Assembly: GCA_037130755.1 (NCBI GenBank)
Contig: JBAXSI010000002.1
Location: forward strand, 1-64,000
Direction: 5' to 3'
Source of the DNA: UBA10649 sp037130755
GTDB taxonomy: Bacteria; Actinomycetota; Actinomycetes; S36-B12
DNA length: 64,000 bases
Made by a program: the position numbers and the translations under genes
Part shown: piece by piece, positions 7,537 to 15,823 of the stretch
Layout: each line of letters starts with the position of its first letter
Position numbering within the stretch: the stretch's first letter is position 1
The notes under the pieces: model-generated
What the model was told of the DNA's origin: nothing
The model's input: the letters and a program-made list of their open reading frames with translations, nothing else
Database searches by the model: none

Positions 7537-8800
7537 CAGCGGGGCCCATCGGGAGGTCGTCGTCATCCTCGTCGCGCCAGTCCTCGGGCAGCATGTGGTC
7601 GATCACGTCATCGACCGTGACCGCGCCTAGCAGGTGGTTGTTGGCATCGACGACGGGAAGTGCGACGAGGTTGTACGCCGCGAACGTCCGAGTGACCACG
7701 GCAAGCGGCGTATGCGGGCCGACCGGCACCAGGTTCGAGTCGACGAGCGACGAGACGAGCGTCGCTGGCGGCTCGCGCAGAAGCTGCTGGAAGTGGCAGG
7801 TGCCGAGGTAGCGGCCGGTCGGTGTCTCGGTGGGCGCCCGCGTCACGTAGACCTGCGAGGCGAGGGCGGGCGACAGGTCGGGGTTGCGAATCTGGGCCAG
7901 TGCCTCGGCAACCGTCGCGTCCGGCGGCAGCACGATGGGCTCGGTGGTCATCATGCCGCCGGCGGAGAAGTCGTCGTAGCTCAGCAGCCGACGGATGTCC
8001 TCGGCGTCCTCCGGTTCCATGCGGTCGAGAAGGTCCTCGGCCCGCTCGGGCGGCAGCTCGGAGATCAGGTCGGCGGCGTCGTCGGGGTCCATCTCCTCCA
8101 GCACGTCGGCCGCGCGCTCGGCCTCGAGCATCTGGACGATCTCGACGCGGTCGTCCTCAGGCAGTTCTTCCAGCACGTCGGCGAGCTGCTCGTCCTCCAG
8201 CCCGCGGGCAACCTCCATGCGCCGCTTCGGCGACAGGTCGTGCAGCACGTCGGCAATATCGGCTGGGCGCATCGTGTCGAGCTTGGACAGCAGTTGCTCG
8301 GCGGGCTGGTCGGCTGCTGGGAGCGACAGTCCGCGAACGTCGGTCCAGTCGACGATGATGGACTCCCCGCGACGGCGCAGTCCGCCACCGGACTTGCGCA
8401 CGAACAACTGCGTCACGAACCAGTCGCGTGAGCGTGCCTGCTCCACGGCGACGTCGAGGACCGTCACCTGCTCGCCGGACTCGATGAGCTCCACGGTGCG
8501 GTCCAACAGTTCGCCGGTGACGAGAGTCTCGTTGCCACGCTGCTCGAATCGGCGCAGGTTGACCGTCCCGGTGACGATCACCTGCCCGGCGTCGATCGCG
8601 GTCACCTTGGTCATGGGGACGAAGATCCGACGACGGGGCTGGACCTCCACGACAAGGCCGGTCAGCCGTGGTGGGTTTGCGCCGATGCGAAGGACGACGA
8701 TCGCGTCGCGTACCTTGCCGACCTGGTCGCCGTTCGGGTCGAAGACACCGATGCCGGCAAGCCTGGCGAGGAATACTCGAGTTGCGGCGCCGGTCGTCAC
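7526..8800 (-). CDS. Soluble MgtE N-domain / CBS-pair protein with PRC-barrel repeats
   Basis: The 424-residue protein starts with two PRC-barrel-like segments (about 10-160), then an MgtE N-terminal superhelical domain (about 165-275, with repeated LEELPEDDRVEIV-type units) and a CBS pair (about 280-400), ending in an acidic tail. The five-helix Mg2+ channel of true MgtE is missing, so it cannot transport Mg2+ alone. It may be a Mg2+ or nucleotide sensor acting with the neighbouring DUF1003 membrane protein. The mycobacterial counterpart is Rv1232c. Confidence 0.88.
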   Translation of the reverse strand: MTTGAATRVFLARLAGIGVFDPNGDQVGKVRDAIVVLRIGANPPRLTGLVVEVQPRRRIFVPMTKVTAIDAGQVIVTGTVNLRRFEQRGNETLVTGELLDRTVELIESGEQVTVLDVAVEQARSRDWFVTQLFVRKSGGGLRRRGESIIVDWTDVRGLSLPAADQPAEQLLSKLDTMRPADIADVLHDLSPKRRMEVARGLEDEQLADVLEELPEDDRVEIVQMLEAERAADVLEEMDPDDAADLISELPPERAEDLLDRMEPEDAEDIRRLLSYDDFSAGGMMTTEPIVLPPDATVAEALAQIRNPDLSPALASQVYVTRAPTETPTGRYLGTCHFQQLLREPPATLVSSLVDSNLVPVGPHTPLAVVTRTFAAYNLVALPVVDANNHLLGAVTVDDVIDHMLPEDWRDEDDDDLPMGPADGD

Positions 8801-8836
8801 GTCGAAAGGCTACCGCCGTCACGAGGAAGGAAGGCC

Positions 8837-9766
8837 ATGGCTACGCCGTCTGACGCGGCACGTCCGGCGCTCACCCGTCCTCCCTCGCGCGATCTTGCAC
8901 TCCTCGGGGTTGCGGTCGCGTTCATCTCGTCGTCGGGCCCGCTCATCGCCGCGACCGTGGCGCCGGCCCTCGCCATTGCGTTCTGGCGCTGCCTGCTCGG
9001 CTCGGCGGCCACCGCGCCATGGATGCTCAGTCGCCATTGGGCCGAGGTCCGCCGCCTGTCCCGGCACGAGTGGTGGCTGGTGGCCAGCGCCGGCCTTCTG
9101 CTGGGGGCGCACTTCGCCACCTGGATTCCGTCACTGCGGTTCACGACAGTGGCGTCGTCGACGGCTCTCGTGGCGACCCAGCCGGTATGGGCGGCGCTGA
9201 TCGCCCGCCAGCGCGGTGGCGTCATCCCCCGCCCCGCATGGATCGGCATCGCGATCTCGCTGCTGGGGGTGCTCATCCTCACCGGCATCGACGTGTCGAT
9301 CGACCCGCAGCACCTGATCGGCGATGGGCTCGCCCTCGCGGGCGGTGTCCTCGCGGCCGCCTACGTCACGGTGAGCGAGTCGGCCCGCAGAACCGTATCG
9401 ACCGCCACCTTGACGTCGGGGCTCTACGCATCGGCGGCCGCGCTGCTGCTGGTCATGTGCGTCGTGGGCCATCAGGCGCTGACCGGATTCGCCCTGAAGG
9501 ACTGGATCCTCATCCTTGCGCTCACTGCGGGCGCGCAACTGCTCGGCCACACGCTGATCAACAAGGTCCTGGCAACGACGTCGGCGACGATCGTCTCGCT
9601 CGCGATCCTGCTGGAGATGCCGGGGGCGACGATCGTGGCGGCCGTCTTCTTGCACCAGTTCCCGCCGTGGCAGATCATCCCCGCCGTCGCGCTCATGTTC
9701 GTCGGCATCGTCCTGGTCATCCGCGCCGGGTCGAAGGAAGTCCCGTCGGAGTCCTCGCCCGTCTGA
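8837..9766 (+). CDS. EamA/DMT-family transporter
   Basis: The 309-residue protein has about ten hydrophobic segments arranged as two EamA repeats (about 18-155 and 170-300), with TVASSTALVATQPVWAAL near the end of helix 4, a conserved DMT pattern. It is probably an exporter or exchanger of a small metabolite; substrate unknown. A GGAAGG site precedes ATG 8837. It is divergent from the MgtE-N gene with only 36 bases between. Confidence 0.9.
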   Translation: MATPSDAARPALTRPPSRDLALLGVAVAFISSSGPLIAATVAPALAIAFWRCLLGSAATAPWMLSRHWAEVRRLSRHEWWLVASAGLLLGAHFATWIPSLRFTTVASSTALVATQPVWAALIARQRGGVIPRPAWIGIAISLLGVLILTGIDVSIDPQHLIGDGLALAGGVLAAAYVTVSESARRTVSTATLTSGLYASAAALLLVMCVVGHQALTGFALKDWILILALTAGAQLLGHTLINKVLATTSATIVSLAILLEMPGATIVAAVFLHQFPPWQIIPAVALMFVGIVLVIRAGSKEVPSESSPV

Positions 9767-9815
9767 CCGGGCTGCCGGTGTGCGGCAAGTGCCGGCCCGC
9801 CCGGCGTCGGGACAC

Positions 9816-9821
9816 TAGATT
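9816..9821 (+). promoter_or_regulatory. -10 element of a leaderless mRNA (FGGY kinase operon)
   Basis: TAGATT is followed by 7 nt and GTG 9829 with no ribosome site. It is the likely promoter of the four-gene kinase-flavoprotein operon. Confidence 0.45.
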
Positions 9822-9828
9822 CGGTCCG

Positions 9829-11259
9829 GTGAGCGTGCTGGCGATCGATCAAGGCACGTCGGGCACGAAAGCGATCGTGGTCGACCCCGACGGACAGGTC
9901 CGCTCGCTGGCCGAGGTGTCGGTCCGGCCGGTCTACCTCGACGGTGGGGGCGTGGAGCACGATCCGATCGCCCTCCTGGACTCGGTCCTCGACGCCGGTC
10001 GGCAGGCGGTGGCAGCGGCAGGGGTCGGCATCGACGCGGTGGCGCTGGCCAACCAGGGCGAGACGGTCCTGGCGTGGGACCCCGGCACAGGTGAGCCGCT
10101 CTCGCGGGCAATCGTGTGGCAGGACAGCCGCTCCCAGGGCATATGCGACCGACTGGCCGACCACCGGGACCTCGTGGCGTCGCGCACCGGGCTCGTGCTG
10201 GACCCGTACTTCTCGGCCCCGAAGATGACGTGGCTGCGCGAGAACGTCACACGCGAGGGCGTCGTCACCACGACTGACACGTGGCTGGTCAACCGGCTCA
10301 CCGGCGAGTTCGTCACCGACGTCACGACCGCGAGCCGTTCCTTGGTCCTCGACATCGACGCTGTCGACTGGGACCGCGAACTGCTCGACGTGTTCGGGCT
10401 CGCCGGGGAGGGGCTGCCGAGGCTCGTGTCGTGCGACGAGATCGTCGGGACGACAACCGCGTTCGGCGCTGATGTTCCGGTCACCGGCCTCATCGTCGAC
10501 CAGCAGTCGGCGCTGCTGGCGGAGCGTTGCCTGCACGCTGGTGCCGCGAAGTGCACCTATGGCACCGGCGCGTTCCTGCTGGCGAACGTGGGCGATCGCG
10601 CCGCCAGATCGGCGAACGGCCTGACGACGTCGGTGGCCTGGCGCACTCGTGCCGGCACCGAGTACTGCCTCGACGGGCAGGTCTACACGGCTGCGTCCGC
10701 CTTCCGCTGGCTGACCGGACTGGGCGTCATCTCCACCTCGCGCGACATGGACGTCGTTGCAGCAGCGAGCAGCGACGGAGTGCTCTTCGTGCCCGCGCTC
10801 GCCGGGCTCGCCGCGCCGTGGTGGCGGTCCGATGCGCAGGCCGCACTGGTCGGGCTGAGCCTCGCCACCGAGCGCGGCCACCTCGTGCGTGCGGTGCTCG
10901 AGGGCATTGCCGCTCAGGTGGCCGACCTCGTCGGCGTGATCGACTCGGACACCTCGGTGTCGGTCGACACCCTGCGCGTCGATGGCGGCCTGACGAAGTC
11001 CCCGGTGCTGATGCAGATCCAGGCCGACCTGCTCCAGGTCCCGGTGGAGGTGTACCCGTCGGCGCATGCGACCCCTATCGGAGCCGCGGCGCTGGCGCGC
11101 TTCGCCCTCGATTCGTCGTTGCGCTTCGAGGACATCGTGTGGCCGTGGACCGCCGAGTCGGTCTACGAGCCGCAGTGGTCGGCCGACCGCGCGGCGGACT
11201 TCCTCGGCCGCTGGCGCGCCGCAGTGAGATTGTCCCTGCCGGCGAAGGAGCGATCGTGA
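9829..11259 (+). CDS. FGGY-family carbohydrate kinase (glycerol kinase-like)
   Basis: The 476-residue kinase has the phosphate-1 loop DQGTSGTKA at 7-15, a substrate-domain QDSR segment (AIVWQDSRS), the phosphate-2 region (TYGTGAFLL) and the adenosine motif VDGGLTKSP. Sugar or polyol phosphorylation by ATP is certain at family level. Glycerol is favoured because the next two genes resemble GlpA and GlpB. The GTG start is fixed by a -10 sequence 7 nt upstream; an open extension to the left overlaps the EamA gene. Confidence 0.85.
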   Translation: MSVLAIDQGTSGTKAIVVDPDGQVRSLAEVSVRPVYLDGGGVEHDPIALLDSVLDAGRQAVAAAGVGIDAVALANQGETVLAWDPGTGEPLSRAIVWQDSRSQGICDRLADHRDLVASRTGLVLDPYFSAPKMTWLRENVTREGVVTTTDTWLVNRLTGEFVTDVTTASRSLVLDIDAVDWDRELLDVFGLAGEGLPRLVSCDEIVGTTTAFGADVPVTGLIVDQQSALLAERCLHAGAAKCTYGTGAFLLANVGDRAARSANGLTTSVAWRTRAGTEYCLDGQVYTAASAFRWLTGLGVISTSRDMDVVAAASSDGVLFVPALAGLAAPWWRSDAQAALVGLSLATERGHLVRAVLEGIAAQVADLVGVIDSDTSVSVDTLRVDGGLTKSPVLMQIQADLLQVPVEVYPSAHATPIGAAALARFALDSSLRFEDIVWPWTAESVYEPQWSADRAADFLGRWRAAVRLSLPAKERS

Positions 11260-11269
11260 GGCGTCAGGC

Positions 11270-12646
11270 ATGAGCACGATCGACGTGGATGTCGCGGTCA
11301 TCGGCGCAGGCGTGGTCGGCTGCGCCGTCGCGCGGGAGCTATCGGCGTACGACCTTTCCGTGGCAATCATCGAGGCGCGCGGCGACGTCGGGGACGCGAC
11401 CAGCAAGGCGAACACGGCGATCCTCCACACGGGGTTCGATGCCGTGCCCGGCTCCCTGGAGTCGACCATGGTGGCGCGTGGCTACCACCTGCTGGGTGAG
11501 TACGCCGAGCTGGTGGGCATCCCCGTCGAGCGCACAGGCGCACTACTCGTCGCGTGGACGCAGGAGGAACTCGACTCCCTGCCGACGCTGCGCGAGAAGG
11601 CGCTCAAGAACGGCTACCAGGACTGCGCGATCGTGGGTGCTGTCGACGTCTATCGGCGCCTGCCGCACCTCGGCGCCGGCGCACTCGGCGGCCTGACGGT
11701 CCCCGGCGAGTCGATCATCTGCCCGTGGACGACGACGCTGGCCTACGCGAACGAGGCACTCTCGCGCGGTGCGCGGGTACTGCTCTCGCATCGCGTGACA
11801 GGTGTGGAAGTCGGAGCGGGGCGCACGCTGCTGAACACCACGCAGGCGCAGGTCTCGGCGCGGTGGGTCGTCAATGCAGCCGGGCTCGGAGCCGACGTAC
11901 TTGATCGACTGTTCGGCTACGACCGCTTCACGGTGGTGCCGCGTCGTGGCGAGCTCCTGGTCTTCGACAAGCTGGCCCGGCCGCTCGCGGAGTGCATCGT
12001 GCTGCCGGTCCCCTCGTCGAAGGGCAAGGGCGTGCTCGTCAGCCCGACGATCTACGGCAATGTCATGCTCGGCCCGACGTCGGAGGACCTCGACGACCGC
12101 GCGAACACTGCCACCTCTGAGGCCGGTTTCGAATTCCTCCTGGCCAAGGGCCGCGCGATCATGCCGCAACTGCTCGACGAGGAGGTCACCGCTGCCTACG
12201 CCGGACTTCGGGCGGCCACCGAGCACAGCGACTACGTCGTCGACGCTGATGCGCCGCAGCGCTACGTCCTGCTCGGTGGCATCCGTTCGACGGGCCTGAC
12301 GGCGTCGATGGCGTTGGCAGAGCATGTCGTGGAGCTGATGTCGGCGGCGGGGCTCACGCTCGAGCCGCGAGCCGGACTGGCCTCGCCACCGCGGATGCCC
12401 AACATCGGCGAGGCGTTCCCCCGCCCCTACCAGCGGGTGGACCTCGTCGAGCACGATCCTGAGTACGGCCGCATCGTGTGCTTCTGCGAACGCGTCACCC
12501 GCGGCGAGATCCGCGACGCGCTCACCTCGCCCATCCCTCCGACCGACCTCGACGGACTGCGGCGACGCACCCGTGCCTGCATGGGGCGGTGCCAGGGCTT
12601 CTACTGCGGCGCAGAGGTCGATGCCCTGCTCAGGGGGATGTCGTGA
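11270..12646 (+). CDS. GlpA-like FAD oxidoreductase with C-terminal BFD [2Fe-2S] domain
   Basis: The 458-residue flavoprotein has the dinucleotide motif GAGVVG at 12-17, a DAO/G3P-dehydrogenase body, and a C-terminal BFD-like [2Fe-2S] module with Cys404, Cys406, Cys437 and Cys441. This is the architecture of GlpA-type sn-glycerol-3-phosphate dehydrogenase. The preceding kinase would supply the phosphate ester. The kinase stop is 10 bases upstream, and the stop of this gene overlaps the next GTG by 4 bases. Confidence 0.85.
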   Translation: MSTIDVDVAVIGAGVVGCAVARELSAYDLSVAIIEARGDVGDATSKANTAILHTGFDAVPGSLESTMVARGYHLLGEYAELVGIPVERTGALLVAWTQEELDSLPTLREKALKNGYQDCAIVGAVDVYRRLPHLGAGALGGLTVPGESIICPWTTTLAYANEALSRGARVLLSHRVTGVEVGAGRTLLNTTQAQVSARWVVNAAGLGADVLDRLFGYDRFTVVPRRGELLVFDKLARPLAECIVLPVPSSKGKGVLVSPTIYGNVMLGPTSEDLDDRANTATSEAGFEFLLAKGRAIMPQLLDEEVTAAYAGLRAATEHSDYVVDADAPQRYVLLGGIRSTGLTASMALAEHVVELMSAAGLTLEPRAGLASPPRMPNIGEAFPRPYQRVDLVEHDPEYGRIVCFCERVTRGEIRDALTSPIPPTDLDGLRRRTRACMGRCQGFYCGAEVDALLRGMS

Positions 12647-13908
12647 CGATGCAGCGGACCGTCGTGCAGGCGGACGTCCTCGTGGTCGGGGCAGGCCCGG
12701 CAGGCCTCACCGCGGCCACCGCCCTGCGCGAGGCAGGCGTGGACTCTGTCATGGTCATCGAGCGTGAGACCGATGCCGGCGGCATTCCTCGGCACAGCGA
12801 TCACACGGGCTACGGACTACGTGACCTGCGTCGCGTGCTCACCGGTCCGCAGTACGCGCGGCGCCTCGTCGACCAGGCCAAGGACTGGCGCGTGGACCTG
12901 CGGACATCGACGATGGCGACCGACTGGGCCGCGGACACATCCTTGTTCGTGACCGGTCCGGGCGGGCGCGTGCGCGTCGAAGCTCGCGCGGTGATCCTCG
13001 CCACGGGTGCCCGCGAGCGCTCGCGATCCGCGCGCATGGTCCCCGGTGATCGTCCCAGCGGCGTGCTGACCACCGGCCTGCTGCAGAGCCTCGTACACCT
13101 GCGGCACGAGCGCGCGGGGGGTCTTATCGGCACGCGTGCTGTCGTGATCGGCGCCGAACTGGTGTCGTGGTCCGCAGTCGTAACGCTGCGGGAGGCGGGC
13201 TGCGAGACCGTGCTGATGACCAGCGAGTACGAGCGACCCGAGTCGTACGCCGCCTTCAACCTCGCAGGCCGCACAGCCCTGCGCGTCCCGGTGTCCACAT
13301 CGACGCGGCTGGTCCGGATCATCGGACGGGAGCGGGTGGAGGCGGTGGAGCTCATGCGGCTCGACACCGGTGCGCGACGCATCCTCGAGTGCGACACGGT
13401 CGTCCTAACCGGCGACTGGGTCCCCGACAACGAGCTCGCCCGAGTGCGCGGCCTGGCCATCGACGCCGAGCACCGCGGTCCGCTGGTCGATACCGCGCTG
13501 CGCACCTCGGCAGCCGGCATCTTCGCGGCAGGGAACCTGCTGCACCCCGTCGACACTGCCGACGTCGCGGCTCTCGACGGCCGTCATGTGGCCGTGCAGG
13601 TGACGGCGTGGCTGCGGGGACTCGCCCAGCCGACGGAGTCGACGAGGGTCGTGCCGGGAGCGGGCCTGCGCTGGGTCGTTCCCGGGGTCATCCGCCCGGG
13701 CGACCCGGCGCCCCCGCGCGATCGCGTCCTGGCATGGCCGACGCTCTACCGGCCACTGCCACGGGTGATCGTCGAACAGGGCAGCGTGATCGTCGCCAGT
13801 CGTCGCCTTCCCTGGCCCGCCTCCCCGGGTCGGGTCCTCCGCTTGCCATGGGGTCTGTTCGGCGGTGTTCGACCAGGAGAAGGAGAGGTCACGGTGAGCA
13901 TCACTTGA
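12643..13908 (+). CDS. GlpB/HcnB-like FAD-dependent oxidoreductase
   Basis: The 421-residue protein has an FAD-binding GAGPAG at 16-21, an ILATGARERS motif, and a second nucleotide-binding region (TRAVVIGAELVSW) in which the usual third glycine is replaced. It resembles the partner subunit found beside GlpA/BFD proteins (GlpB, HcnB, sarcosine-oxidase-like). It probably passes electrons from the GlpA-like subunit. The start is GTG 12643 in a GTGA overlap. No third DUF1667-type subunit gene follows. Confidence 0.8.
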   Translation: MTMQRTVVQADVLVVGAGPAGLTAATALREAGVDSVMVIERETDAGGIPRHSDHTGYGLRDLRRVLTGPQYARRLVDQAKDWRVDLRTSTMATDWAADTSLFVTGPGGRVRVEARAVILATGARERSRSARMVPGDRPSGVLTTGLLQSLVHLRHERAGGLIGTRAVVIGAELVSWSAVVTLREAGCETVLMTSEYERPESYAAFNLAGRTALRVPVSTSTRLVRIIGRERVEAVELMRLDTGARRILECDTVVLTGDWVPDNELARVRGLAIDAEHRGPLVDTALRTSAAGIFAAGNLLHPVDTADVAALDGRHVAVQVTAWLRGLAQPTESTRVVPGAGLRWVVPGVIRPGDPAPPRDRVLAWPTLYRPLPRVIVEQGSVIVASRRLPWPASPGRVLRLPWGLFGGVRPGEGEVTVSIT

Positions 13909-14798
13909 CGGTCACAGTCGGGGCGATCTTCCGCCCCCAACTGCCGCCCGAGCGACTGGGATCGGCGATCCGGGCCGCCGAGGCGTGCGGCCTGCGCGAG
14001 GTGTGGCTCTGGGAGGACTGCTTCCTCGAGAGCGGCATCGCCACCGCCGCTGCCGCCCTGGCGATGTCCGACGACCTCGTGGTCGGCATCGGACTCCTGC
14101 CGACACCGCTGCGCAATGTGGCCCTCGCGGCGATGGAGATCGCGACTCTCGAGCGCCTGTTCCCCGGCCGCATCCGCATCGCGCTCGGGCACGGCGTCCA
14201 GCCATGGATGGAGCAGGCGGGGGCGCGAGCGGAGTCGCCCATGACGCTGATGCGGGAGTACATAACCGCTCTGCGTGCCCTGCTGTCAGGCGAGTCCGTC
14301 TCGGTCAGCGGTCGGTATGTCCAGTTGTCGGACGTTCAACTGGGGTGGGCCCCGAGCACGCCGCCGCCGTTGCTGATCGGTGCGACCGGTCCGCGCACCC
14401 TGCGGCTTGCCGGTGACCTGGCCGACGGCGTCGTGCTGGACTCCGTCACGTCACCGGACCGCGCAGTGGCGGCCCTCGCCGAGGTGGACGCCGGGGCGGC
14501 GGAGGGTCGCCGCCGAGCCGACTTCCAGGCCGTCGTGTACTTGCGAGCCTTCCGCGGCGACGCTGCCGAGCAGCTGGCCATCGAAGCGGCACCCGATGAC
14601 GTGGGCGGAGTCATCGGCCATGGGGTGGTGGGGGATGTCGCGGAGGTGGTGGGGGAGGTACGCCGGTTCGCCGCCGCAGGGGTGAACGCGGTGATCCTGC
14701 AGCCCTCGGCGGTCGAGACCGACGTCGAGGGGTACTTCGCCTTCGCTGCAGACGTCGCTGCTGACGTCGCTGCGCAGGTCGCGGCCGAGGTGCGCTGA
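13905..14798 (+). CDS. LLM-class flavin-dependent oxidoreductase
   Basis: The 297-residue TIM-barrel protein shows FPGRIRIALGHGVQPWMEQ and GATGPRTLRLAGDLADGVVL, both typical of bacterial luciferase-like monooxygenases and F420-dependent reductases. The cofactor (FMN or F420) cannot be decided from sequence. The only plausible start is TTG 13905, in a 4-base TTGA overlap with the previous stop. Its role in a glycerol-type operon is unclear. Confidence 0.85.
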   Translation: MTVTVGAIFRPQLPPERLGSAIRAAEACGLREVWLWEDCFLESGIATAAAALAMSDDLVVGIGLLPTPLRNVALAAMEIATLERLFPGRIRIALGHGVQPWMEQAGARAESPMTLMREYITALRALLSGESVSVSGRYVQLSDVQLGWAPSTPPPLLIGATGPRTLRLAGDLADGVVLDSVTSPDRAVAALAEVDAGAAEGRRRADFQAVVYLRAFRGDAAEQLAIEAAPDDVGGVIGHGVVGDVAEVVGEVRRFAAAGVNAVILQPSAVETDVEGYFAFAADVAADVAAQVAAEVR

Positions 14799-14826
14799 CC
14801 GGCGCTCGTCAGGGTGGCGCGGATAG

Positions 14827-14840
14827 GATTGAATCCAATC
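14827..14840. promoter_or_regulatory. Palindromic operator before the CoA-ester lyase gene
   Basis: GATTGAATCCAATC is an inverted repeat (GATTG-N4-CAATC) containing GGATTGAATCC just upstream. A TAGGAT -10-like hexamer at 14824-14829 overlaps it, so binding of a repressor would block transcription. The regulator is not identifiable in this window. Confidence 0.45.
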
Positions 14841-14860
14841 TGGCGACGGTGGAGGTAGGC

Positions 14861-15811
14861 GTGCTGAGGTCCCGACGGTCCAATCTGGCAGTTCCCGGCA
14901 GCAGTCCGAAGATGCTCGAGAAGGCCAAGGGCCTTGCCGCCGATCAGGTCTTCATGGACATCGAGGATGCGGTTGCGCCGATCGCGAAGCCCGAGGCCCG
15001 CAAGAACATCGTGGCGGCGCTGAACGAGGGCGGCTACGAGGGCAAGGTGCGGTCGGTGCGCGTCAATGACTGGACCACGCAGTGGACGTACGCCGACGTG
15101 ATCGAGGTCGTCGAGGGTGCCGGTCCGAACCTGGACTGCATCATGCTGCCGAAGGTGCAGAACGCCGAGCAGGTCAAGGCGCTGGACATGCTGCTGACGC
15201 AGATCGAGAAGTCGAACGGGTTCGAGGTTGGGCGGATCGGCATCGAGGCGCAGATCGAGAATGCGATCGGGCTGATCAACGTCGACGCCATCGCGCAGGC
15301 GTCCCCGCGCGTTGAGACCATCATCTTCGGGCCTGCGGACTTCATGGCGAGCATCAACATGAAGTCGCTGGTCGTCGGCGAGCAGCCGCCGGGCTACGAC
15401 GTCGGAGACGCGTACCACTACATCCTGATGCGGATTCTCATGGCGTCACGCGCCTACGACAAGCAGGCGATCGACGGCCCGTACCTGGCGATCAAGGACA
15501 TCGAGGGCTACAAGCGCGTCGCTGGTCGCTCGGCAGCCCTGGGCTTCGACGGCAAGTGGGTGCTGCACCCGGACCAGATCGCCGCTGCGAACGAGGTCTT
15601 CAGTCCGCGGCAGGACGACTTCGACCACTCCGAGCTGATCCTCGACGCGTACGACTACTACACGTCGGCGGCGGGCGGCGCGAAGGGCGCGGTCATGCTC
15701 GGTGACGAGATGATCGACGAGGCGTCCCGCAAGATGGCGCTGGTGGTGTCGGCCAAGGGCCGGGCCGCAGGCATGGAGCGCACCAAGTCGTTCGAACCGC
15801 CGCAGGCCTGA
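14861..15811 (+). CDS. HpcH/HpaI-family CoA-ester lyase (malyl/citramalyl-CoA lyase-like)
   Basis: The 316-residue TIM-barrel protein has SNLAVPGSSPKMLEKA at the substrate end, MDIEDAV with metal-ligand acids, and KWVLHPDQIAAANEVF, all as in CitE/malyl-CoA lyases. The reaction is reversible cleavage of a beta-hydroxyacyl-CoA such as malyl-CoA, methylmalyl-CoA or citramalyl-CoA; the exact one is not resolved. GTG 14861 follows GGAGG by 6 nt. The acyl-CoA dehydrogenase gene starts 12 bases after its stop. Confidence 0.88.
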   Translation: MLRSRRSNLAVPGSSPKMLEKAKGLAADQVFMDIEDAVAPIAKPEARKNIVAALNEGGYEGKVRSVRVNDWTTQWTYADVIEVVEGAGPNLDCIMLPKVQNAEQVKALDMLLTQIEKSNGFEVGRIGIEAQIENAIGLINVDAIAQASPRVETIIFGPADFMASINMKSLVVGEQPPGYDVGDAYHYILMRILMASRAYDKQAIDGPYLAIKDIEGYKRVAGRSAALGFDGKWVLHPDQIAAANEVFSPRQDDFDHSELILDAYDYYTSAAGGAKGAVMLGDEMIDEASRKMALVVSAKGRAAGMERTKSFEPPQA

Positions 15812-15823
15812 CAGGGGGATGAC

